A DNA stretch of 55,850 nucleotides. It comes from Verrucomicrobiales bacterium (GTDB lineage: Bacteria > Verrucomicrobiota > Verrucomicrobiia > Limisphaerales > UBA9464). The stretch covers positions 1 through 55,850 of the forward strand of contig JAIXXC010000293.1 in assembly GCA_027490985.1 (NCBI GenBank), read 5' to 3'. Position 1 is the stretch's first letter. The number at the start of each line of letters is the position of its first letter. The notes below the pieces were generated by a model. It was not told where the DNA came from. It searched no databases and saw nothing but the letters and a program-made list of their open reading frames with translations. Below, one piece after another: positions 1 to 9,118 of this stretch. The position numbers and the translations under genes were made by a program.

Positions 1-378
1 GCACGCACTGGAAGCGATCACTCTCTTCCCCCTCGCGCACAGCGCGAAAGCCCTTCCTCCCCCGAGCTTACCTGCGTGCGCAGCGCCTGATCCCGCGGAG
101 CCCACCCAAAACCACAGCGGAGCGGGGTCGGGCCGGAGCACGCACTGGAAGCGATCACTCTCTTCCCCCTCGCGCACAGCGCGAAAGCCCTTCCTCCCCC
201 GAGCTTACCTGCGTGCGCAGCGCCCGATCCCGCGGAGCCCACCCAAAACCGCAGCGGAGCGGGGCCGGGCCGGAGCACGCACTGGAAGCGATCATCCTGA
301 TCTCCCCTCGCGCACAGCGCGAAAGCCCTTCCTTCCCCGAGCTTACCTGCGTGCGCAGCGCCCGGTCCCGCGGAGCCC
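1..378. repeat. 137-bp tandem repeat, about 2.75 copies, truncated by window start
   Basis: Near-identical units begin at 1, 138 and 275. The third unit breaks off near 378, and the array may continue upstream of the window. Each unit carries a short perfect hairpin, TCGCGC-ACA-GCGCGA, at 33-47, 170-184 and 308-322, and a TGCG-TG-CGCA palindrome. The period is not a multiple of three and no frame is kept across units, so it is not coding. From 379 to 505 the sequence is more AT-rich and leads to the EF-hand gene; I see no clear promoter in it. Confidence 0.9.
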
Positions 379-505
379 TTACTGAGTCTTAACAATTTTC
401 CCGATTCTCCCCATCAAGCCTTAACGGGACGGGTGTTTCTTGAGGTCGAAACAAGGGCGGACCGGCCGCCCGAAACACAACAACAACAACACACCGACAC
501 CCATC

Positions 506-916
506 ATGAACCTCATCGACAAAACCCTCCTCCTCGCCCTGGCCACCAGCGCGGCATTGAGCCTCGCCGCCGCCGACAACACCACCGTTCCTCCCACCCG
601 GCCCGAAGGACGCGGCCGCCCGGTTCCCCCGCTGATCGCCGCCCTCGACGCCAACGGGGACGGTGTCATCGACGCGGTGGAGATCTCCAATGCGGTCGCC
701 GCCTTGTCCAAGCTCGACGTGAACGGCGATGGCAACCTGAGCCTGGATGAACTCCGCCCGGCCCGGCCCGAAGGCGAACCCGGTGATCGGGGCGATCGGG
801 AACACCGCGGCGGGCCCGGTGGCAAAGACGGCGGCAAACGCCGCGGACCGGGCGGATCGGGCGGACCCGAAGGCCATGGACGCGGCCCGCGGCCGGAAGC
901 CAACCCCGCCGAGTGA
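506..916 (+). CDS. Small secreted EF-hand calcium-binding protein
   Basis: The 136-aa product starts at the ATG at 506, because the signal peptide (hydrophobic core about residues 7-22) begins there; an upstream in-frame start adds only low-complexity residues. Two canonical 12-residue EF-hand loops follow: [12 protein letters not shown] (48-59) and [12 protein letters not shown] (71-82). They have Asp at loop positions 1 and 5 and Glu at 12. The C-terminal 50 residues are a Gly/Pro/Arg-rich disordered tail. The protein is probably exported and binds calcium in the periplasm or at the cell surface. Small proteins of this type are common in Planctomycetes and Verrucomicrobia, and no more specific role can be read. 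The gene stands alone behind the tandem repeat. Confidence 0.8.
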   Translation: MNLIDKTLLLALATSAALSLAAADNTTVPPTRPEGRGRPVPPLIAALDANGDGVIDAVEISNAVAALSKLDVNGDGNLSLDELRPARPEGEPGDRGDREHRGGPGGKDGGKRRGPGGSGGPEGHGRGPRPEANPAE

Positions 917-1523
917 AGTGCCCCTCGGGTCATCCCCGGAACCCACTCACCCCGCACACTCGACAGGCGTGGCCACCGCAACCCGGTGACCACGCCTGAT
1001 TGGCTGGCGTCCCCGCATCACGACGGTCTGCCCGACTCGGGTGCCCGACTCGCAACGCAGCCCCCAATCCCCAGATGAGATCCGGTCACTCTTCGTAGGC
1101 GGTGGCAGGGCGATGCCGTGCCTCGGAGACAGGGTCCTCCCGGATCCAAGGCGAGGTCGCCATCGGATTCACCGCTGTGGACAAAGCCCGAATGTGGCGG
1201 AGCCGCCCCGCAGATAGCCTGACGGACGTTCCAAGCACCGACCCTTGGGCCGGGCACGGACAACCCATCCGCTCATCGCATCATGCAACCCATCCACATC
1301 CGCTGCGGGCACCTCGCGGTTCCCCATCGCTGCTCCCATCACAACGAATCCCTCCGCGCGTCGGTCCACGCCGGAGGCTCTGGCCAGGCCAAATCCCAAC
1401 TGCACCGGGTCGACCATCACCGGGGGCGCAGCCGGCGACGCGGTCGGCAACCCGGATCCGCGGCCATCCACCACGCCTCCCACGGCCAGAACAAAGCCTG
1501 ACCGACACCGGCCGTCCCAGACC
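917..1523. other. Intergenic region without a convincing gene
   Basis: About 600 bp lie between the convergent EF-hand and PEP carboxylase genes. Apart from a hairpin at 965-997, frames are open on both strands (for example minus 1169-1483, 104 aa, and minus 1086-1268, 60 aa). None has a start signal, recognisable domain or neighbour that supports it. The minus-strand stretch encoding GFVVMGAAMGNREVPAADVD (about 1285-1350) reads more like protein than the rest. It could be a relic or a small unrecognised gene. Confidence 0.5.
965..997. terminator. Hairpin downstream of the EF-hand gene
   Basis: AGGCGTGG (965-972) and CCACGCCT (990-997) form a perfect 8-bp stem, with ACC/GGT able to pair inside. 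It lies 48 bp after the EF-hand stop. There is no T-tract, so it is a terminator-like hairpin rather than a textbook intrinsic terminator. Confidence 0.4.
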
Positions 1524-4304
1524 TCAACCCGTCGTCCGGAGTCCGCTGGCGATGGCGTTGACGGTCAGCAGGAGTTCGGGCAGCCGAGCCTGGGCACCCG
1601 CGGTGTCGCCCGCCTGGAGCCGTGAACGCCACTGCCTGAGCAGGGAGATCTGCTGGCGATGGAGTGTGCGCAACGGACCCACCCGCAGGGCCAACGTCCG
1701 CCCCAACCGGGGACGATGACGGGCGAATTCGGTTCCGAGCACGAGCGACAGGCTGCGCTGGGTCCGGTGCCACTCCGACTCGATGCGCGCCCAGATCCTC
1801 TGCCGCAGTTCGGGGTCCTCGACCAGATCGGCGTATTCGCGCATCACCTCGAGGTCGCTGCTGGCCAGCGACGTCTCGATGTTGGTGATGAGGTACCGGA
1901 GGAAGGGCACGCTGCGGACCTGCTCGCGGAGCTCCGACAACTCGGCCTCCGACAGCGCGGCCAGGGCGCTGCCCGCACCATACCAGCCCGTGAGATAGAA
2001 ACGGGCCTGGGTCCACGAAAACACCCAGGGGATGGCCCGCAGATCCGTGAGACTCGCCTGACCGGTGCGCCGCGACGGCCGGGAACCGATCCGGGTGTTC
2101 TCCAGCGCATCGAGGGGCGTGGCCTGACGATGGAAGGTCAGGAACCCGTCGGCCTCGAGCAGCGAGCGGTACTCCCGACTGGACTCCGCAGCCAGCCGGT
2201 CCATCAGGGGCACCAACGATTCGGGCAGGCTTCCTCCGCGTCGATGATGCCAGGTCGTGGCGGTCACCCCGGCCAGCAGCAACTCGAGGTTGTAGCGAGC
2301 GGTGCCGGGGTTGCCGTATTTCTGGGCGATCGTCTCGCCCTGCTCGGTCAAGCGGATCGCCCCGCCCAGGGAACCCGGAGGCAGTGCCTCGAGGAAGCGG
2401 TGGGTCGGACCGGCCCCCCGGCTGATGGTGCCACCCCGGCCATGGAAGAACTGCACCTGCACCCCGGCCTGTTCGCCGATCCGCGCCAACCGAGCCTGTC
2501 CCCGTTGCAGGGCCCACTGGCTGGCCACGATGCCGGCGTCCTTGTTGGAATCGGAGTAACCCACCATCACCTGCTGCAGCAACCGGCCGGCGCGGCCCGC
2601 GCGAACGGCATGGCGGGAGAGGCTGGCGCGGGTCACCGGAAACTCCAGGAAGGCACGCAGCATCTCCGGACCCCGCTCGAGGTCTTCCACCGTCTCCAGC
2701 AGCGGCACCACCGGCAAGAGACACACCATGCCTTCGGGATACAGGCGCAGCAGCCCGGCTTCGCGGGCCAGCACATACACCCCCAACAAGTCCGACAGAC
2801 GACGGGTCATGCTCACGATCAACGCCCCGAGCCCATCGACCCCGTGGATGTTCAAGTGATCGGCCAGCACCCGGTAGGTCCCCAGCACCGCATCGGCCTC
2901 CGGGCCCGCCGAGGCCGAGGGATGCAGGAACGGACGCGGCGAGCGGATCTCCCGCTCGAGCAGGCGCAACCGCTCGGTCTCGGTCCACTCCTCCCACTGC
3001 GAGGCGTCGATGCCGGCCGCGCACAGCAACTGCCTCAGGGCCCGATCGTGGAAGGCGGAGTTCTGTCGGATGTCGAGGTGGGCCAGGTGGAATCCGACCG
3101 TGGCCAGCACCCGCCGCACCGGGGCCACATCGTGGTCGGCGAGTCGGAGTGCGCCGGCCTCGACCAGCGAGGTCTGCAAGGTCTGGAGATCGGCATCGAG
3201 CTCGGCCGGTCGACGGTAGCGGCCGGGCTCATCGCGGACCTGCGCCAGCTGCCCCGGATGGACCTCCACCGGAAGCCGGGCCGCCATCAGCTCGACCGTC
3301 TGTCGCCACGGCTCGCCCGGGTGCATCCGCAGGATGGGCCGTGCCGCCTCGCCCAAAAGGTCCACCGCGCGGTCGCGCAGCTCGCTGAGGCGGGCGGGGG
3401 CCGGCTGGATCCATTCCGACAACGGCAACCGCTCGGCCAGGGCCGTCAACTGGCGGTGCAGCACCACCAGGGCATTGGCCCTGAGGCGTTCCAACGTCTC
3501 GGCCGTGACCTCGGCCGTGACCCCGGGATGCCCATCCCGGTCGCCGCCCACCCAGGTTCCGAACCGCAACGCGGGCACGCCCGGGCCGGTTTCGAGGGCG
3601 CCCATCGGCAACCCGGCCCCCTCCCAGGCGTTGCGCAATCGACGGTCCAACTCGGGCACCACCCCGGGCAACACATCGCGCAGGTAGTTCAGCATGTTGC
3701 GGCGCTCATCGGCCACGGTGGGCTTTTCGATGAGGATCTCGCCCGTGCGCCAGAGCCGCTCCAGGAGCGCGTTGAGCTCCACACGCCAGGAGCGGCGATT
3801 GCCCGAGGCGCCGGTGCTTTGCAGCAACTGCATGAGCATGCGGTGCTGCTCGAGCACCGAAGCGCGCTTGGCCTCGGTGGGATGGGCCGTGAACACCGGC
3901 TCGACCTCCACCCGTCGCAGGGCCTCGAGGATCGAATCGGGCGTGCCTCCGGCCCGGACCAGTTCCACCAACTGGTCGGCCCAGAGACCCCGTTCGGCCT
4001 CGGGCGATCCCGACTCCTCGCGGCGCTCGCGCAAAGTCTCGGAGACCCGCTCCTCGACGGTGTTGAGCAACTGGAAGGCCATCGCCAGGGCCAGACCCAA
4101 CCGGGCCGGCGGCTGGCCCGAGTCGGCCACGGCGGGGTCGCCTTGAGAGGTCCACGGGATCCACCGGGCCAGGTCGCCCTCGCCCAGGCCCGAGAGCACC
4201 TCGGCCAACGAGTCGGCCAGCCAGCGGATGTCCTGGTCGATCTGGCGGAATCCCCACTCGATGGAATCGGCGGGCACGGGCGTCTCGGGAGGCGGCGTAG
4301 GCAT
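1524..4304 (-). CDS. ppc: Phosphoenolpyruvate carboxylase
   Basis: This 926-aa cytoplasmic enzyme carboxylates PEP with bicarbonate to oxaloacetate, replenishing the TCA cycle. Family signatures are all present: VFTAHPTEAKR (137-147) with the catalytic His141, GGDRDGHPGVT, GYSDSNKDAGI, and the glycine-rich FHGRGGTISRGAGP loop near 618-631. The C-terminal ending SGLRTTG matches the family's conserved NTG-type terminus. It is slightly longer than the roughly 880-aa E. coli enzyme, with the extra length mainly N-terminal. The gene is monocistronic, convergent with the EF-hand gene and divergent from the large envelope protein gene. A 1000-codon open frame on the opposite strand is a GC-composition shadow. 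Confidence 0.97.
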   Translation of the reverse strand: MPTPPPETPVPADSIEWGFRQIDQDIRWLADSLAEVLSGLGEGDLARWIPWTSQGDPAVADSGQPPARLGLALAMAFQLLNTVEERVSETLRERREESGSPEAERGLWADQLVELVRAGGTPDSILEALRRVEVEPVFTAHPTEAKRASVLEQHRMLMQLLQSTGASGNRRSWRVELNALLERLWRTGEILIEKPTVADERRNMLNYLRDVLPGVVPELDRRLRNAWEGAGLPMGALETGPGVPALRFGTWVGGDRDGHPGVTAEVTAETLERLRANALVVLHRQLTALAERLPLSEWIQPAPARLSELRDRAVDLLGEAARPILRMHPGEPWRQTVELMAARLPVEVHPGQLAQVRDEPGRYRRPAELDADLQTLQTSLVEAGALRLADHDVAPVRRVLATVGFHLAHLDIRQNSAFHDRALRQLLCAAGIDASQWEEWTETERLRLLEREIRSPRPFLHPSASAGPEADAVLGTYRVLADHLNIHGVDGLGALIVSMTRRLSDLLGVYVLAREAGLLRLYPEGMVCLLPVVPLLETVEDLERGPEMLRAFLEFPVTRASLSRHAVRAGRAGRLLQQVMVGYSDSNKDAGIVASQWALQRGQARLARIGEQAGVQVQFFHGRGGTISRGAGPTHRFLEALPPGSLGGAIRLTEQGETIAQKYGNPGTARYNLELLLAGVTATTWHHRRGGSLPESLVPLMDRLAAESSREYRSLLEADGFLTFHRQATPLDALENTRIGSRPSRRTGQASLTDLRAIPWVFSWTQARFYLTGWYGAGSALAALSEAELSELREQVRSVPFLRYLITNIETSLASSDLEVMREYADLVEDPELRQRIWARIESEWHRTQRSLSLVLGTEFARHRPRLGRTLALRVGPLRTLHRQQISLLRQWRSRLQAGDTAGAQARLPELLLTVNAIASGLRTTG

Positions 4305-4513
4305 GGGTATCGAAGGCGACAGTCCGCATGTCCGGGTCCGCGAACCACGTGCCTAGTGCCACCGGTTGGGGATTCCGTCAAACCGTCGTGCGATCAGTGT
4401 CCAATCCGCCGCCAACCCGCGCCCACCCCATCGCCGACAAAACGCACTCGCCGACTCGCGGGGAAATCCCGATTGCAGCTCCCCGCGCCGAGGGATATCG
4501 CCAGAGGGGCGTC

Positions 4514-4533
4514 GGATCGATCCGGATCGATCC
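4514..4533. repeat. Tandem palindromic decamer GGATCGATCC x2
   Basis: Two adjacent copies of the self-complementary decamer GGATCGATCC (4514-4523, 4524-4533) are followed by a partial copy (GGATG...CCGGATCG). They lie 67 bp upstream of the envelope-protein start, in the 295-bp region it shares with divergent ppc. An operator role is possible but unproven. Confidence 0.4.
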
Positions 4534-4599
4534 GGTGGATGTCCGGATCGCTTTTATCGATGATGCTCCCGACGCTCGCATCCTCAATTGTCTCGCACC

Positions 4600-7500
4600 A
4601 TGAACTCGCACAAGGGTTTACCGCTCCGGTTCAGGATCCCGTTCCTGCTGCTGCTCCTGTCGTCGCTGATCACCCCGGGCCGGTCTGCACGAGCCCAGGA
4701 GGCGCGCTCCATCCCGGCTGCGCTCCAACCCTGGGAATCCTGGGCCACGTGGAACGACACCCACCGGTTCTGCCCGACACCCTATTCCGACCCCAAGGTC
4801 CACCGGTGCTTCTGGCCTTCGCGACTGGAGCTTCAGGTGACCCCTTCCAGCGGGCGGTTCTCGATGATGATCACCGCCTTCCATGACACCTGGGTTCCGT
4901 TGCCCGGAGGCGCCGAGGTCTGGCCCCAGGAAGTCCAGGTCGGCGGACGACCGGTGGTGGTGGTGGAACGCGACGGGGCGCCATCGGTGCAGGTTGCGGC
5001 GGGCGACACCCGCCTCGAAGGGCGCTACCTCTGGAACGAGCCGCCGCAGAACCTCCGGATCCCGGCCGCGCTGGGAATCCTGTCGCTGAGCCGCGATGGC
5101 CAGGCCGTCGAGAACCCCGCCTGGGATGCCCAGGGGCTGCTCTGGTTGCGGCGCGACGCCTCGACCGAGACAGCGGAGCGGAATTTTATGGGCGTGAAAC
5201 TGTTCTCGGTTCTCGAGGACGGCATCCCCCTGTGGTGGCGTCAGGAGGTGGAACTGACCGTCGCGGGCAAGAGTCGCGAAGAGGACCTCGGGATCCTCCT
5301 GCCCGAGGGGTGGCGATTGGCGGCCATCCAGTCGCCCATCCCGGTGAGTGTCGACGATTCGGGGCACGCCAAGGCCCAGGTGCGGGCCGGCACGTGGACC
5401 TTCCGCGTCGATGCCTTCCGCTGGGACAATCCCCGGGAGATCCAATTCGCCCGAGGATCCCGTCGGGCGGCCCCCGAGGCACTGGTCGCCTTCCGGGCCC
5501 GTCCCGATTTCCGGGTGTTGGAATTCATCGGGCCTCCGGCCATCGACCCGACCCAGAGCTACTTCCCCAAGGCCTGGCAGGGCCTGCCGGTGTACCGCTG
5601 GGACACGGCCGCGGCGGTGCGGTTGGTGGAGCGGATGCGGGGCATGGGCACCCAGAAGCCCGCCGGGCTGAGCATCGAGCGGGTGCTCTGGCTCGACGAG
5701 GGCGGCCAGGGAATGACCTTCCAGGATCGGATTCTCGGCCAGATGCAGCAGGTCTGGCGACTGGATGCGGCCGAGGGTCAGGAACTGGGCTCGGTGCGCA
5801 GCGGGGGAGAAGGACAGCTCATCACCCGCAACCCCCAGAACGGAGCCGTCGGGGTCGAACTTCGCTCCCGGACTCTCGATGTCGAAGCCACCGGCCGTCT
5901 CACCCGCCCGGACTCGCTGCCGGCGACCGGATGGCGCTCCGACGCCGAGTCGGTCCGCGTGACCCTGCACCTGCCGCCGGGATGGAGGCTCTTCGCACTC
6001 TTCGGGGCCGACTGGGTCCAGGGCGATTGGCTCACCGCCTGGACGCTGCTCGATCTCTTCCTGCTGCTGATCTTCACCCTGGCGGTGTTCCGGATCCGCG
6101 GATGGGCCACCGCCCTGCTGGCCTTCGCCGCCTTTGGTCTGGCCTACCATGAGCCGGGAGCGCCGAGGTACCTGTGGCTGGTGATGCTGGTGCCCATCGC
6201 GTTGGAGCCCCATGTTCCGCGCGGAATCGGCCTGCGTCTGCTGCACCTCGCCCAGGCCATCGCCATCGGAACCCTGCTCTTCTTCCTCGTCCCGTTCGTG
6301 GCCCGTCAGGTGCAGCAGGCGCTCTACCCGCAACTGGAGATCGCCGACGGGACGGCTGCACCCATCCCGAGACAGTCGGTCGAGGCCGAGATGCTCCACA
6401 ACGCGCCCCTCGACCCGCGCCGCCCGGGCAGGCCGGCGATCGCCTCCGCCGGTGCCGATTCCGGCGAGCTCCTGCGGCGCTACGGCCTGGCCTCATCGGC
6501 CTCTCCATCGACGGACTCGGGCGTGACGGCCCGCCCGGTCTCTCAAGCCGCGTTCGACAACCTGCGCCAGGACGTGAAGGCACGGATCCAAACCGGTCCG
6601 GGCATCCCGGAGTGGACCTGGCGGTCGGTCTCCTTCGGGTGGAACGGCCCGGTCCAGGGTTCCCAGCGGTTGCGTCCGGTGCTCATCGCCCAACCCGTCG
6701 AGCGGGTGCTGACCGTCCTGCGCACGATCCTCCTCCTGGCCCTGGGAGCCGCCTTGCTGCGCGGAGTCCGCAGGTCGTCGAAGACCCCGGACCCAACGAC
6801 CTCCACGACCCCCACGCCACCCCCTGCCGGAACTCCGGGTGCTCACCCCGCAGCGACCCCGGTCGTGGGGCTCCTGCTGCTGCTGATGGGCTTCATCACC
6901 TCGACGACCCCGGTGCACGCCCAGGCCCAAGCCCCGGCGGCGGCGCCGTCGAAGGCCGTGCCAGCGGTGCCGATCCAGGCCCCCGCTGCGGTTCCGCCGG
7001 CGGTGGCACCGGCTTCGGTCGCGGTGCCGCCGGCAGCCATGGCGGCCCCCTCGTACCCGACCCCGATCCCCGATGCCACCACGCTGGAAACCTTGCGCAA
7101 GCGACTGCTCGAGCACTCCGACGCGTTTCCCAATGCCGCCACTCTGGCCCGGGTCTTCCTGGGCCTCACCGGCCAGCGACTGCGGATGGAGGCCGAGTTC
7201 CACTGCGCCACCGAGGTGGCCGTTCCGCTGCCCGGGCGCTTGCCGGCCTACTCGCCGCTCAATGTCACCGTCAACAACCGGTGGACCGCCGTCTTGCGCC
7301 GCGATGACGGCTACCTGTGGGTCGTCCTGCCGGCCGGCGTGCACAGCGTGCGGATGGAGGCCCTGCTGACCAGCAACGGCGACTGGGAGTGGACCTACCT
7401 CCTCAAGCCACGCCAGGTTCAAATCGAAGCGCCCGACTGGACGGTGGTGGGTGTCCGACCGGACGGCATCCCCGAGCAGCAGGTGTTCTTCGCGCCCAAG

Positions 7501-9030
7501 CAGAAGGTCGCCACGCCGACCGCCACCTATGAGCGCCAGGATCTGCAGGCCATCGTGGCCGTGGAGCGTCGACTGGAACTGGGGCTGCAGTGGCAGATCC
7601 GCACGGTGATCCACCGGCTTTCACCCCCCGGCAAGGCGGTGTCGCTGCGCATCCCCCTCCTGAGCGGCGAGAATGTGCTCACCCAGGGCCGGGTCGTGCA
7701 GGAAGGCGGCATGGAAGTCCGACTGGGGGCGCAGGAAACGGAGTTCTCCTGGGAGAGCAGCCTCGCCCCGGTCGAATCGCTCACGCTGGCCACCCGCCCC
7801 TCCGACACCTGGGTGGAGCGCTGGCATCTGGTGGCCTCCCCGGTTTGGAACGTGTCGCTGACGGGATTGGCCCCGGTCTTCGAGACCGGCCACCCCGAGC
7901 TGGAGCCGGTCTGGCAACCGTGGCCGGGCGAAACCGTGAGCCTGAAGATCCATCGGCCCGAGGCCATCGCCGGGGCCACGGTCACGGTGCATCGGGCCCT
8001 CCACGAAGTGACGCTGGGGCAACGGCAACGCCTCACGACGCTCCATCTGGACATCCGCTGCAGCCTCGGCGAGGACTTCCTCATCGACCTCCCGGCCGAG
8101 GCCGATGTCACCCGACTCACCCACCTGGGCCAGGAGATCCCGGTCCGCCGCGAGGGATCCCGGCTGGTGATCCCGCTGCGACCGGGTGAACAACGGCTCT
8201 CGGTCGGCTGGAAGGAAAACCGGCCGTTGGATTTCCGGGCCGACAACGGGGCGGTGCGCCTCCCGGTCGAGAGCGCGAACATCCAGAGTTCTCTGGGCGT
8301 GGGCGAGGACCGCTGGGTGCTGTGGGCCTCGGGCCCCAGACGCGGTCCTGCGGTGCGGTTCTGGAGCATCCTGATCACCTCGCTGCTGGCGGCGCTGGCC
8401 TTGGGGCGGATCCCCGGCTCTCCGCTGCGGCCCGTGCAGTGGATGCTCCTGGGAATCGGACTGACCCAGGTGCCCCTGCTGGCCGCCTTCACGGTCATCG
8501 GCTGGTTCTTCGTGTTCCGGTGGCGGGGCCAGCCGAGGTTCCAGACGCTGCCCTGGTTCGCCTACAACGGAGCCCAGGCGCTTCTGGTGGGCCTCACGGC
8601 CGCCACGGTGGGCATCCTGCTCTTCGCCGTGAGCGCCGGTCTTTTGGGCAATCCCAAGATGTTCATCCTGGGCAACGGTTCCACGAGCACCCTGTTGCGC
8701 TGGTTCCAGGCGCGCTCCGACGGCTCCGCGTTGCCGGTGTGCGACTGCGTGTCGGTGTCCATCTGGTGGTATCGCTTCGCGATGCTGCTCTGGGCGCTCT
8801 GGCTGGCGGTGTCGGTGCTGGGCTGGCTCGGCAAGGCCTGGAAGAGCTTCGCCAGCGGGGGATTCCTCCGGCACTGGCCGCGGAAGACCCGTTCCAAAGA
8901 GTCCGCCCCGGCTTCCACGACCGACCGCACCGCCTCGACGGAGATTCCCCGGACCGAACCCGCGCGGTCCGGGACGCCGCCGCCACTGCCGTCCCAGCCT
9001 CCGGAAGGATCGAGGAGCCCCGAAGTCTGA
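4600..9030 (+). CDS. Giant exported multi-pass envelope protein, function unknown
   Basis: The product is 1476 aa from the ATG at 4600. A start 12 bp upstream is possible, but the signal peptide fits this one: hydrophobic residues 13-24, likely cleavage after SARA at 32. About 440 extracytoplasmic residues follow, then a cluster of about four membrane helices (around 477-575) and another helix near 700. A second signal-like hydrophobic stretch ending in VHAQAQA (about 755-777) and an Ala/Pro-rich linker lead to a second extracytoplasmic domain of about 430 residues. A last cluster of about five helices is followed by a polar tail. The protein looks like two exported-domain-plus-membrane modules joined head to tail. 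I recognise no known family. It lies 88 bp before an MBOAT gene and is probably co-transcribed, suggesting a role in envelope polymer modification (inference). Confidence 0.75.
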   Translation: MNSHKGLPLRFRIPFLLLLLSSLITPGRSARAQEARSIPAALQPWESWATWNDTHRFCPTPYSDPKVHRCFWPSRLELQVTPSSGRFSMMITAFHDTWVPLPGGAEVWPQEVQVGGRPVVVVERDGAPSVQVAAGDTRLEGRYLWNEPPQNLRIPAALGILSLSRDGQAVENPAWDAQGLLWLRRDASTETAERNFMGVKLFSVLEDGIPLWWRQEVELTVAGKSREEDLGILLPEGWRLAAIQSPIPVSVDDSGHAKAQVRAGTWTFRVDAFRWDNPREIQFARGSRRAAPEALVAFRARPDFRVLEFIGPPAIDPTQSYFPKAWQGLPVYRWDTAAAVRLVERMRGMGTQKPAGLSIERVLWLDEGGQGMTFQDRILGQMQQVWRLDAAEGQELGSVRSGGEGQLITRNPQNGAVGVELRSRTLDVEATGRLTRPDSLPATGWRSDAESVRVTLHLPPGWRLFALFGADWVQGDWLTAWTLLDLFLLLIFTLAVFRIRGWATALLAFAAFGLAYHEPGAPRYLWLVMLVPIALEPHVPRGIGLRLLHLAQAIAIGTLLFFLVPFVARQVQQALYPQLEIADGTAAPIPRQSVEAEMLHNAPLDPRRPGRPAIASAGADSGELLRRYGLASSASPSTDSGVTARPVSQAAFDNLRQDVKARIQTGPGIPEWTWRSVSFGWNGPVQGSQRLRPVLIAQPVERVLTVLRTILLLALGAALLRGVRRSSKTPDPTTSTTPTPPPAGTPGAHPAATPVVGLLLLLMGFITSTTPVHAQAQAPAAAPSKAVPAVPIQAPAAVPPAVAPASVAVPPAAMAAPSYPTPIPDATTLETLRKRLLEHSDAFPNAATLARVFLGLTGQRLRMEAEFHCATEVAVPLPGRLPAYSPLNVTVNNRWTAVLRRDDGYLWVVLPAGVHSVRMEALLTSNGDWEWTYLLKPRQVQIEAPDWTVVGVRPDGIPEQQVFFAPKQKVATPTATYERQDLQAIVAVERRLELGLQWQIRTVIHRLSPPGKAVSLRIPLLSGENVLTQGRVVQEGGMEVRLGAQETEFSWESSLAPVESLTLATRPSDTWVERWHLVASPVWNVSLTGLAPVFETGHPELEPVWQPWPGETVSLKIHRPEAIAGATVTVHRALHEVTLGQRQRLTTLHLDIRCSLGEDFLIDLPAEADVTRLTHLGQEIPVRREGSRLVIPLRPGEQRLSVGWKENRPLDFRADNGAVRLPVESANIQSSLGVGEDRWVLWASGPRRGPAVRFWSILITSLLAALALGRIPGSPLRPVQWMLLGIGLTQVPLLAAFTVIGWFFVFRWRGQPRFQTLPWFAYNGAQALLVGLTAATVGILLFAVSAGLLGNPKMFILGNGSTSTLLRWFQARSDGSALPVCDCVSVSIWWYRFAMLLWALWLAVSVLGWLGKAWKSFASGGFLRHWPRKTRSKESAPASTTDRTASTEIPRTEPARSGTPPPLPSQPPEGSRSPEV

Positions 9031-9118
9031 ACCCGGGCGCCCATCGGCGCGGCGAAGCCCGATCCCGGATCGACAGCGCCGCCGCCGGAGGTTACCGAGG
9101 TGAGGCGGCCTCGAGTCC

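Noticed and set aside
1-378. CRISPR array
   Set aside because: Units are 137 bp, contiguous and almost wholly identical, with no variable spacers, and no cas genes are present.
1659-4886. Very long open frame (over 1000 codons) on the + strand opposite ppc
   Set aside because: It is antisense to a complete, motif-perfect PEP carboxylase. High GC leaves few stops in the shadow frame, and the translation is Gln/His/Arg/Gly-rich without domains.
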